From contig JAAEZW010000124.1 of the NCBI GenBank assembly GCA_018222665.1, positions 1 to 6,170 of the forward strand: 6,170 bases of DNA, written 5' to 3'. The translations under genes and the position numbers were made by a program. Source of the DNA: Paracoccaceae bacterium. GTDB lineage: Bacteria > Pseudomonadota > Alphaproteobacteria > Rhodobacterales > Rhodobacteraceae. This document shows, one piece after another, positions 1-5,893 of this stretch; within the stretch, counting starts at the first letter, position 1; each line of letters begins with the position of its first letter. The notes beneath the pieces were generated by a model, which worked only from the letters and a program-made list of their open reading frames with translations, was not told the origin of the DNA and made no database searches.

Positions 1-1266
1 ATCGGGTGTTGTGGCATAGGTTGCGGGTTCCATGTAACGCTGGATATGCTGCAACAACTCGCAATCCATGATGAATTTTTCGGGGGATGCGATCAAACCT
101 CCCTCAAGCCAGCCTGCGGCATGATAGACCATATTTGTACCTGATTGCACGGCGGCCCATAGGGAATTGGATGTTTCCCACATCGCCTGTCCGTCGGGCA
201 CATTGGCCGCACACACGCCCGAGGATCGCATCGGCAATCCGTAAAACCGCGCCAACTGCCCTGTCATTTGCGTGGCCCGCATGTATTCGGGTGTGCCAAA
301 GGCGGGTGCACCAGATTTCATGTCCACATTTGATGTAAATGTTCCAATCACACAGGCCGCACCGGGACGTATCCATTGCGCCAAGGCCACGGCAACCAAC
401 CCCTCGGCTAAGGATTGGGCAACTGCGCCCGCCATTGTGACAGGCGCCATGGCACCCGCCAGTGTAAAGGGGGTTACTACCAAGCCTTGATTGCGCCGTG
501 CCAGTCGCATCCAACCATCCAACATCGGAATGTCGTGTTTCAGCGGCGATGTCGAATTGATGTTGGTGTACATCCGCGGCTGCGCCTCAAACTCTTCATG
601 GGTCAAACCGCCTGCGATACGCACCATTTCCATTACATCTTCGACGCGCTCTTTCCCTAATGAATAGGCATGCGCAACCTTATCCGTCAGGGTCAGTTTG
701 TCGTAAAGCACATCCAAATGCCGCACGCTGGCATGCACATCAACGGGTTCAACAGGATAACCACCAACCATATGAATACAGTTGAAATATTGGCTAAGCT
801 TGATCAGGTTTTGACACTGTTCACGTGTGCCAGACACCTTTTTCCCCAACTCAATATCATAGTAGTTGGGGGGCGATGACACGTTGACAAAGGTCAATGT
901 ATTCCCGCCGATGGTGACCGTGCGATCAGGATTACGTGGCACCATGTCAAACTGACTGGGGGCTTTCGCAACCATTTCCATGATAAAGTCGCGCCCAAAG
1001 CGAACGTTTTCGCCATTCACAATACATCCCGCATCGGCAAAAATTTGGCGGGCTTCGTCATTCAGGATTTCAATACCGATGTTTTCCAAAATGTGCATCG
1101 CGCCGTTGTGGATGGCCTGCACACCCTCTTCGTTCAGCGGTTCTGTCGGGCAATCCACATTTTCGATCATCCGCCATGGCATTTGATCAATCGCTGTTGT
1201 CCCGCGACGTTGTGCATTTCCTGAACGACCACCACCGCGACGGCGGCGTGCTTGGGGTTCTGACAT
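1..1266 (-). CDS. MttB-family (trimethylamine methyltransferase-like) protein, non-pyrrolysine type, 3' end cut off by window edge
   Basis: The frame is open without a stop from the ATG at 1266 to position 1, giving 422 residues; family members of this kind are about 500 residues, so roughly the last fifth is missing. The translation reads as the MttB/COG5598 family (IENVDCPTEPLNEEG near the N-terminus, then NVSSPPNYYD, NINSTSPLKHD, TFTSNVDMKSGAPAFGT, and VPDGQAMWET at residues 355-364). Archaeal MttB transfers a methyl group from trimethylamine to a corrinoid protein and needs pyrrolysine encoded by an in-frame amber codon. I read every codon and found no amber, so this is the non-Pyl branch, whose known members include glycine-betaine methyltransferase; the substrate here cannot be told. 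Residues 7-22 form an Arg/Gly-rich tail (RRRRGGGRSGN). GGAGAG at 1276-1271, 4 nt before the ATG, supports the start. It follows a phosphatase gene by 85 bp on the same strand. Confidence 0.9.
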   Translation of the reverse strand, partial: MSEPQARRRRGGGRSGNAQRRGTTAIDQMPWRMIENVDCPTEPLNEEGVQAIHNGAMHILENIGIEILNDEARQIFADAGCIVNGENVRFGRDFIMEMVAKAPSQFDMVPRNPDRTVTIGGNTLTFVNVSSPPNYYDIELGKKVSGTREQCQNLIKLSQYFNCIHMVGGYPVEPVDVHASVRHLDVLYDKLTLTDKVAHAYSLGKERVEDVMEMVRIAGGLTHEEFEAQPRMYTNINSTSPLKHDIPMLDGWMRLARRNQGLVVTPFTLAGAMAPVTMAGAVAQSLAEGLVAVALAQWIRPGAACVIGTFTSNVDMKSGAPAFGTPEYMRATQMTGQLARFYGLPMRSSGVCAANVPDGQAMWETSNSLWAAVQSGTNMVYHAAGWLEGGLIASPEKFIMDCELLQHIQRYMEPATYATTPD

Positions 1267-1303
1267 CGGTCTCTCCACATTCTTTTTCACAAAGATCGCG
1301 GTC

Positions 1304-1322
1304 ACAGGATACTTCTTCCTGT
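1304..1322. repeat. Short inverted repeat between the HAD and mttB-like genes
   Basis: ACAGGA at 1304-1309 and TCCTGT at 1317-1322 form a perfect 6-bp inverted repeat with a 7-nt spacer, about 38 bp upstream of the methyltransferase start. No T-run follows on either strand, so it is not an intrinsic terminator. A second weaker pair, GTCG/CGAC (1321-1324/1330-1333), lies directly beside it. It could be an operator or chance; the arms are too short to decide. Confidence 0.25.
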
Positions 1323-1351
1323 CGATTTACGACGTGATCCGTCGGTTTTGC

Positions 1352-2050
1352 CTAGTCATTTTGAATATTCTGCAAATGCCCAAGGATATGACCGATGTGG
1401 GGTAGAACAACGTCGGCGTAGGGCGCAAGGTCATCGTAATCCGCCATTCCCGTCAACACACCAATACGATACATCCCCGCCCGTTTTGCCGAGACCAAAT
1501 CATGCGTACTATCCCCAACCATCGCGACCTCAGCAGGTGCAAGGCCCACGCGCGTTGCAAACGCAACAAGGGGATCAGGGGCGGGTTTCGCACCATATCC
1601 GCTGTCAAATCCTGCGATAAAATCCAAATGTTTCGTGGCGCGCGCCTGACGCAGGTGGGACATCGCGCCCGCCTCAGTATCATTTGTAACGACACCCGTT
1701 TTGAAACCACGTGCACGCAAATCCGCAAAGTAATCAGCCAATGGAACAACCTCTGCCTGCGGGGCATCTAGGGTTGCATTCATCAGAATATCTTCCAACT
1801 CTTCAACGCTGTGTTCGGTCACAACGCTTGCGAAAATTTCGGCCGCTTCGCGATTTGTTCCTGCAATAATCGGACTGCTGGGCAAGAAACTTTGCCGCGC
1901 CAAATCAAAATGCGCCGCCGCGGCCAGCGCCGCTTCTCGGTCGGGATCGCCATTGGAAAAGCGACGGATCAAACCAGCGGACCAAGCATTCCATGTTGTT
2001 TTGAAATCAAAGAGCGTTCCATCTTTGTCAAACACCAATCCGCGTATCAT
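1352..2050 (-). CDS. HAD-superfamily hydrolase (phosphoglycolate phosphatase-like)
   Basis: A 232-residue haloacid dehalogenase-type phosphatase, probably cytosolic since no signal peptide or membrane segment is visible. All four catalytic motifs are present: motif I FDKDGTLF (nucleophile D8, acid/base D10), motif II VVTND (T122), motif III GAKPAPDP (K155) and motif IV GDSTHD (D180, D184). The segment between motif I and II is large enough for the helical C1 cap of subfamily I (Gph-like). The family removes phosphate from small metabolites; the physiological substrate is not readable, and phosphoglycolate is only the closest named class. I take ATG at 2050 as start: GTG at 2053 is also in frame, but the GGAA at 2059-2056 sits only 2 nt from GTG and 5 nt from ATG. 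The gene follows the DUF3572 gene by 54 bp, precedes the methyltransferase by 85 bp, and may share their transcript. Confidence 0.9.
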   Translation of the reverse strand: MIRGLVFDKDGTLFDFKTTWNAWSAGLIRRFSNGDPDREAALAAAAHFDLARQSFLPSSPIIAGTNREAAEIFASVVTEHSVEELEDILMNATLDAPQAEVVPLADYFADLRARGFKTGVVTNDTEAGAMSHLRQARATKHLDFIAGFDSGYGAKPAPDPLVAFATRVGLAPAEVAMVGDSTHDLVSAKRAGMYRIGVLTGMADYDDLAPYADVVLPHIGHILGHLQNIQND

Positions 2051-2055
2051 CACCG

Positions 2056-2059
2056 TTCC
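2056..2059 (-). promoter_or_regulatory. Ribosome binding site deciding the HAD hydrolase start
   Basis: GGAA on the minus strand lies 5 nt upstream of the ATG at 2050 but only 2 nt upstream of the in-frame GTG at 2053. That favours the ATG and a protein beginning MIRGLVFDKDG. Confidence 0.5.
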
Positions 2060-2104
2060 AATCTACATATCGTCTTACCCAGTTCACAAACCTGATAAAC
2101 GCAT

Positions 2105-2383
2105 TCAAGTCCAGTGCATTTGTTGACCGCCCGGCAGCGCCGCACGCGCGGCCATCATCAAATTGGGATCAAGCCCTGTTTCTTCGCAGCAGCGCAAAAC
2201 CCATGCATCATCCATAAGAAGAAAATCCAAAACGGCCCCCAAAAATTCAGGTGATCCCGCATTTTCGCGCAGGGCGTCCCCATCGGTTCCCGTGGAATTC
2301 ATAAAGATGGGCAGTAAATCTTCGTCCCCAACCAACCAAGTCAGAACATTTAATGCAAAAGTTTCAGCAGCATGGGGTGTCAT
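2105..2383 (-). CDS. DUF3572 family protein
   Basis: A 92-residue, probably cytosolic, mostly helical and acidic protein. It starts MTPHAAETFALNVLTWLVGDEDLLPIF and contains SPEFLGAVLDFLLMDDAWV, CEETGLDP and a C-terminal ARAALPGGQ; this pattern matches the small alphaproteobacterial family DUF3572, which to my knowledge has no assigned function. Length is normal for the family, so it is complete. The start is the ATG at 2383, preceded by GGAAA at 2395-2391 with 7 nt spacing. It is divergent from the pleD-like locus. As I recall, DUF3572 genes in other alphaproteobacteria also lie next to divK/pleD genes, which supports both assignments; no divK is present here. Confidence 0.85.
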   Translation of the reverse strand: MTPHAAETFALNVLTWLVGDEDLLPIFMNSTGTDGDALRENAGSPEFLGAVLDFLLMDDAWVLRCCEETGLDPNLMMAARAALPGGQQMHWT

Positions 2384-2472
2384 GATCGGATTTCCGCGCC
2401 CTGTGAAAGGATTTGTTAACTCAATTCGTTAAAATTTGTCACAAGTTTCAAACGATAGCGATAGGATTTTCC
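2384..2472. promoter_or_regulatory. Divergent intergenic region between the DUF3572 and pleD-like genes
   Basis: These 89 bp must hold the promoters for both directions, unless the DUF3572 gene is driven from elsewhere. The region is AT-rich compared with its flanks. It contains the inverted repeat TTAAC-N7-GTTAA (2416-2432) and the odd palindrome TTGT-C-ACAA (2436-2444). Rightward, TTGTCA (2436-2441) and GATAGG (2460-2465) could be -35/-10 elements with 18-bp spacing, but the match is weak and the -10 overlaps the ribosome binding site. I cannot assign promoters with confidence. Confidence 0.4.
2463..2466 (+). promoter_or_regulatory. Ribosome binding site deciding the start of the first pleD frame
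   Basis: AGGA lies 6 nt upstream of the ATG at 2473. The frame is open further upstream to a TTG at 2413, but the 20 extra residues have no receiver-domain character and the protein MSGKILIIDP starts exactly where PleD-type receivers start, so 2473 is preferred. Confidence 0.6.
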
Positions 2473-2904
2473 ATGTCGGGCAAAATTTTGATCATTGATC
2501 CAAATGCCCATCGGCGCAGCGCGTTATGCCAAGCCATCCAAAACAGTTTGTATTCTTGCATATCCGCCAAGGAAATCGAAACAACGGATTACAGCGGGGT
2601 TGAGGGCGTTTTATTATCAACACACGCCCCTGACACGCTGAACACGATCCGTACGCAGCTGCATGATGCGAACTGTCCCATCTTGATTTTGTGTGCATCA
2701 AACGCGGTCCATGATCGGGCCGATTATTTTCGCGCGGGTGCGGCAGATGTTGTCGAGGCCACCTGCGATTTGCGCGAAATCTTATCGCGGTTGCGCTCTG
2801 CAATGCGCCGCGCCACTGCAGCCCGCGAAGTTGCCCTGCGTTCGGGCACCACCCGCGCATTAGGCTTTGCAGAGGCTAGCAGCACATTTGCCGCAAAAAA
2901 ATGA
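2473..2904 (+). CDS. pleD: PleD-like response regulator, N-terminal receiver part (upstream frame of a split gene)
   Basis: 143 residues read as a receiver domain starting MSGKILIIDPNAHRR, the typical beginning of PleD, followed by a linker GTTRALGFAEA that in rhodobacterial PleD-type proteins joins the first and second receivers. The receiver is degenerate: the acidic pair is reduced to D9-P10; the strand that should carry the phospho-acceptor reads VLLSTHAPD, with S49 where Asp is expected; and no obvious conserved Lys follows near GAADVVEAT. Phosphorylation in the canonical way is therefore unlikely. The frame ends GCA-AAA-AAA-TGA, overlapping by ATGA with the frame that encodes the second receiver and the GGEEF domain. 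Alone, this polypeptide would have no output domain. It could be the first part of a frameshift product, the first member of a translationally coupled pair, or half of a gene broken by one missing A. The pleD name rests on domain architecture and neighbours. Confidence 0.8.
   Translation: MSGKILIIDPNAHRRSALCQAIQNSLYSCISAKEIETTDYSGVEGVLLSTHAPDTLNTIRTQLHDANCPILILCASNAVHDRADYFRAGAADVVEATCDLREILSRLRSAMRRATAAREVALRSGTTRALGFAEASSTFAAKK
2895..2901 (+). other. Slippery A7 heptamer (A_AAA_AAA) with adjacent TGA: candidate -1 frameshift or transcript-slippage site
   Basis: Seven A residues are phased GC-A_AAA_AAA-TGA in the upstream pleD frame, the X_XXY_YYZ arrangement used for -1 ribosomal slippage (compare A_AAA_AAG of E. 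coli dnaX). A -1 slip moves reading to ATG-ATA-CAT, exactly the frame of 2901-3803, and skips the stop at 2902-2904. Inserting one A by polymerase slippage has the same result. A possible upstream stimulator, AGAGG at 2871-2875, is about 19 nt before the run, further than in dnaX. The site is plainly visible; its use is inference, and an indel or sequencing error is the main alternative. Confidence 0.55.
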
Positions 2905-3803
2905 TACATGTCCTGCAAATGACGGGCAGGATACCGCCCGCCGTGGCGCTTCCTAATTTTGCGGTTCAAAGCGTGGTCTTTGACGATCTTGGCGCCCTTG
3001 GGGAACAGCAGGCTTTAAAATGCCTGATCATTGATGTCGATCGCGACGCACCACGTCGTGTCATCCCCCTATTGATTGACCTGCGCGCCCACGCCGCGAC
3101 GCGCTATGCCAGCCTGATTTTACACGCCGATCCCGATATTTTGGAACATATTCGTGATGCGCTGGACTGCGGTGCGGACGATATTGTTGGAACAGATATA
3201 TCCAATCCCGAATTGACGCATCGCATCCAGATCCATCAGGACCATCTGCGCACCAATGCGATTTTGCGCGAAAGCTCGATCATTGGATTAAATGCGGCGG
3301 TCACTGATCCCCTGACAGGACTTTACAATCGCCGTTACGCACAATCGCATATCAATCTGTTGTTAGAGGATGCGCGTTCCAATGGGGGCAGTGTTACCGC
3401 GTTAATGGTGGATATTGATCACTTCAAATTTATAAATGACGCCCATGGGCATTTTGTTGGGGATCAAGTTATCTGTTCGGTGGCACGTACGTTAAAATCC
3501 GCAATCCGTGCCTCGGATTTGGTTGCGCGTTTTGGGGGCGAAGAATTCGTGGTGATCCTACCGAATATTTCACCCAAAGACGCCAATACATTGGCACAGC
3601 GGTTGCGGCGCAAGGTCAGCGAAATCACAACTGATGCAACCCCAATCGCCATTACAATCAGAATCGGGATCAGCCGTTTTGACACAGCTGAACTGTTTGA
3701 AAGTGACTTGGAAAATTATGACCAGCTGCTGAAAGAGGCGGATCAGGCCCTCTATCATGCGAAACGCGCGGGACGAAATTGTGTTGCCTATTATAGTCAT
3801 TAG
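2901..3803 (+). CDS. pleD: PleD-like diguanylate cyclase, second receiver plus GGEEF domain (downstream frame of a split gene)
   Basis: 300 residues. About 20-118 resemble a degenerate second receiver of the PleD type, an adaptor domain. About 130-300 form a GGDEF domain that makes cyclic di-GMP from two GTP. The cyclase looks intact: TDPLTGLYNRR opens it (135-145), DIDHFKFIND carries metal and guanine ligands (D171, N179), GGEEF is at 212-216, and the inhibitory I-site R203-A-S-D206 lies five residues before GGEEF, so product inhibition is expected. ADQALYHAKRAGRN closes the fold. The listed start is the ATG at 2901, which overlaps the upstream stop as ATGA. No Shine-Dalgarno sequence lies just before it or before the next ATG at 2919, so independent initiation would be poor. 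Joined to the upstream frame by a -1 shift the product is 443 residues, with GGEEF at 355-359, close to the length and spacing I recall for Caulobacter PleD. Transcribed towards prpE with a 118-bp gap and no clear terminator. Confidence 0.88.
   Translation: MIHVLQMTGRIPPAVALPNFAVQSVVFDDLGALGEQQALKCLIIDVDRDAPRRVIPLLIDLRAHAATRYASLILHADPDILEHIRDALDCGADDIVGTDISNPELTHRIQIHQDHLRTNAILRESSIIGLNAAVTDPLTGLYNRRYAQSHINLLLEDARSNGGSVTALMVDIDHFKFINDAHGHFVGDQVICSVARTLKSAIRASDLVARFGGEEFVVILPNISPKDANTLAQRLRRKVSEITTDATPIAITIRIGISRFDTAELFESDLENYDQLLKEADQALYHAKRAGRNCVAYYSH
2911..2931 (+). other. Potential stem-loop downstream of the slippery run
   Basis: TCCTGC (2911-2916) and GCAGGA (2926-2931) are perfectly complementary, giving a 6-bp stem with a 9-nt loop that starts 9 nt after the A7 run. 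A competing stem, CGGGC (2923-2927) with GCCCG (2936-2940), overlaps it. Either is short for a frameshift stimulator, and 5-6 bp repeats are common by chance, so support is weak. Confidence 0.25.
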
Positions 3804-3854
3804 GCTCCAACCACCGCGACTTTAGCGCAAACAGTGGCAGAACTTCGCATATTC

Positions 3855-3874
3855 TTTGCTTGCTCCTTTGGGAA
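3855..3874 (+). promoter_or_regulatory. Possible ScfR/PccR-type operator upstream of prpE
   Basis: The stretch TTTGCTTG-N4-TTTGGGAA resembles the direct repeat TTTGCAAA-N4-TTTGCAAA that, as I recall, is bound by the short-chain acyl-CoA regulator PccR controlling propionyl-CoA genes in Rhodobacter sphaeroides. It agrees at 11 of 16 positions and keeps the 12-bp spacing of the half-sites. It lies about 47 bp before the prpE ATG, a sensible operator position. The match is imperfect, and no convincing -35/-10 pair was found nearby. Confidence 0.25.
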
Positions 3875-3921
3875 ATAATCGCTTTAACCCAGTCAACTTT
3901 TAAGATCTGAAGGAGAGTGGC

Positions 3922-5811
3922 ATGGGTTATCACGCACTTTATCAAAGCTGGAAAGACGATCCAGAAGCATTTTGGTTGGAAGCGGCACGCGCAATCGACT
4001 GGGATGAATTTCCATCTGCAGCGCTTAACGCAGAAAACGCTCCTCTTTATGAATGGTTTACCGATGGTGTGGTGAACACATGCTACAACGCGCTGGACCG
4101 TCATGTTGAAAATGGCCGCGGGGATCAGGTGGCTGTCATCTACGACAGCCCGATCACAGGACGCCAAAGCAAAACCACCTATAGCGAAATGCTGGACAAG
4201 GTCGCGCGCCTTGCCGGTGCGATGCAATCAAAGGGTATTACCACAGGTGACCGCGTGATCATCTACATGCCCATGATCACAGAAGCCTTGGTTGCGATGT
4301 TGGCCTGCGCACGCATTGGCGCAATCCATTCGGTTGTGTTCGGCGGTTTTGCCGCAAACGAATTGGCCGTGCGCATCGACGATGCAACACCCAAGGCGAT
4401 TCTTGCCGCGTCCTGCGGTTTGGAGCCTGGTCGCACCGTGGCCTATAAACCCCTGATCGACGGCGCGATTGAGATTGCAGAGCATAAACCCGACGTCGTG
4501 TTCATGTTCCAACGCGAAGAGTGCGTGGCCGATATGATCGAAGGGCGTGATTATGATTGGAACGCGGTACAAGACAGCGTTGAACCCGCGCCATGTGTTC
4601 CCGTTCGTGGCGATCACCCTGCCTATATCCTCTATACTTCTGGCACGACAGGCGCACCCAAGGGCGTTGTGCGCCCAACGGGCGGACATTTGGTTGCCCT
4701 AAACTGGACCATGAAAAACGTCTATAATGTCGATCCAGGCGATGTGTTTTGGGCCGCCTCGGATGTGGGTTGGGTCGTGGGCCATTCCTATATCTGTTAT
4801 GCACCACTCATCCATGGTAACACCACAATCGTGTTCGAGGGAAAACCCGTTGGCACGCCTGATGCAGGCACGTTCTGGCGCGTGATCAGCGAACATAACG
4901 TGCGTTCCTTCTTTACGGCACCCACTGCGTTCCGCGCGATCAAACGGGACGACCCCAAGGGCAAATTTGCCAAAAAATATGATCTAAGCGGATTGCGCGC
5001 GCTTTATTTGGCGGGCGAACGTGCGGACCCTGACACCATCAACTGGGCGCGGGATTTGTTGGGCGTACCTGTTGTGGATCACTGGTGGCAAACTGAAACG
5101 GGTTATGCCGTTGCCGCAAACCCATTGGGGATCGAAGAGTTGCCGATCAAGGTCGGCTCACCCTCGGTTGCGATGCCAGGCTATGATGTTCAGGTTCTGG
5201 ATGAGGGCGGCAACCCAATGCCCGCAGGGGAATTGGGCGCAATTGCGATCAAACTGCCCCTGCCCCCTGGTACATTACCAACCCTATGGAATGCAGAGGC
5301 ACGTTTCAAAAAATCCTATCTGACCACGTTTGAGGGATATTACGAAACGGGCGATGCGGGCATGATTGATGAGGATGGATACCTTTACATCATGTCGCGT
5401 ACCGATGACGTAATTAACGTTGCGGGTCACCGCCTGTCCACAGGCGCGATGGAAGAGGTTCTGGCAAACCACCCAGATGTCGCAGAATGCGCCGTCATCG
5501 GGGTAAGCGATACGTTGAAAGGCCAACTGCCTGTTGGCTTCCTATGCCTAACAACGGGTGTGAACCGCCCACATGAAGAGATCATCGCAGAATGCGTGAA
5601 AATGATGCGCGATCAAATCGGTCCAGTTGCGGCCTTTAAACTGGCCGTTGTGGTGCAGCGTTTGCCCAAAACCCGTTCGGGTAAAATCCTGCGCGCAACC
5701 ATGGTGAAAATCGCCGATAACCAAGACTTCAAAATGCCCGCAACCATTGATGATCCAGCCATCTTGGATGAAATCAAAGAGTCACTGCAAACGATTGGCT
5801 ATGCGAAATAG
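3922..5811 (+). CDS. prpE: Propionyl-CoA synthetase (propionate--CoA ligase)
   Basis: 629 residues, full length for PrpE. The cytosolic enzyme activates propionate with ATP and CoA to propionyl-CoA through an adenylate, feeding the methylmalonyl-CoA or 2-methylcitrate route; roseobacter PrpE has also been linked to acrylate and 3-hydroxypropionate from DMSP breakdown. The N-terminus (MGYHALYQSW, then DPEAFW and DWDEFP) is the acetyl/propionyl-CoA synthetase cap. Adenylate-forming motifs are all present: YTSGTTGAPKG at 238-248, DHWWQTETG at 386-394, YETGD at 474-478, and PKTRSGKILR with the catalytic lysine K588. That lysine is the residue inactivated by acylation in Salmonella PrpE, so control by protein acylation is plausible. 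The start is fixed by AGGAG at 3911-3915, 6 nt before the ATG. The length and the KVGSPSVAMPGYDV segment fit PrpE better than Acs, but some acetate activity cannot be excluded. It ends before a strong hairpin terminator and converges with nadK. Confidence 0.95.
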   Translation: MGYHALYQSWKDDPEAFWLEAARAIDWDEFPSAALNAENAPLYEWFTDGVVNTCYNALDRHVENGRGDQVAVIYDSPITGRQSKTTYSEMLDKVARLAGAMQSKGITTGDRVIIYMPMITEALVAMLACARIGAIHSVVFGGFAANELAVRIDDATPKAILAASCGLEPGRTVAYKPLIDGAIEIAEHKPDVVFMFQREECVADMIEGRDYDWNAVQDSVEPAPCVPVRGDHPAYILYTSGTTGAPKGVVRPTGGHLVALNWTMKNVYNVDPGDVFWAASDVGWVVGHSYICYAPLIHGNTTIVFEGKPVGTPDAGTFWRVISEHNVRSFFTAPTAFRAIKRDDPKGKFAKKYDLSGLRALYLAGERADPDTINWARDLLGVPVVDHWWQTETGYAVAANPLGIEELPIKVGSPSVAMPGYDVQVLDEGGNPMPAGELGAIAIKLPLPPGTLPTLWNAEARFKKSYLTTFEGYYETGDAGMIDEDGYLYIMSRTDDVINVAGHRLSTGAMEEVLANHPDVAECAVIGVSDTLKGQLPVGFLCLTTGVNRPHEEIIAECVKMMRDQIGPVAAFKLAVVVQRLPKTRSGKILRATMVKIADNQDFKMPATIDDPAILDEIKESLQTIGYAK

Positions 5812-5833
5812 GCATAACATCACATTGAATTTT

Positions 5834-5862
5834 AAAAACCGCCCTACAGGGGCGGTTTTTTT
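5834..5862. terminator. Bidirectional intrinsic terminator between prpE and nadK
   Basis: An 11-bp perfect stem (5834-5844 with 5850-5860) has a 5-nt loop TACAG. Its core is CCGCCC/GGGCGG. On the plus strand it ends in T7 (5856-5862), which terminates prpE 22 bp after the stop codon. The left arm begins with five A, so the minus strand also has a T-run and the same hairpin can end the converging nadK transcript. Confidence 0.92.
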
Positions 5863-5893
5863 GTTTATGATTCAACGGACCGCATTCATACGT

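Noticed and set aside
104..514. A 136-codon minus-strand open frame
   Set aside because: It lies inside the methyltransferase gene in another frame, has no family resemblance and is Cys/Gly-rich in the way of shadow frames; the real frame is open through the window edge.
1321..1333. GTCG-N5-CGAC as a terminator for the HAD gene
   Set aside because: The stem is only 4 bp and no T-run follows on the minus strand.
2416..2432. CtrA-like binding site TTAA...TTAA before pleD
   Set aside because: The two TTAA elements are separated by 9 nt; the CtrA consensus is TTAA-N7-TTAA, so the spacing is wrong.
2413..2472. TTG start at 2413 for the first pleD frame
   Set aside because: The extra 20 residues do not fit a receiver domain, and ATG 2473 has AGGA at good spacing.
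3804..3854. Terminator after the pleD-like gene
   Set aside because: Only 3-4 bp complementarities near 3817-3827 and no T-run; nothing supports an intrinsic terminator.
3670..4227. A 185-codon minus-strand open frame spanning the pleD 3' end, the intergenic gap and the prpE 5' end
   Set aside because: It is antisense to two strongly supported genes and its translation has no recognisable domain and a Cys/His-rich shadow composition.
4228..4689. A 153-codon minus-strand open frame inside prpE
   Set aside because: It is antisense to conserved adenylate-forming motifs and has a composition typical of reverse-strand shadow translation.
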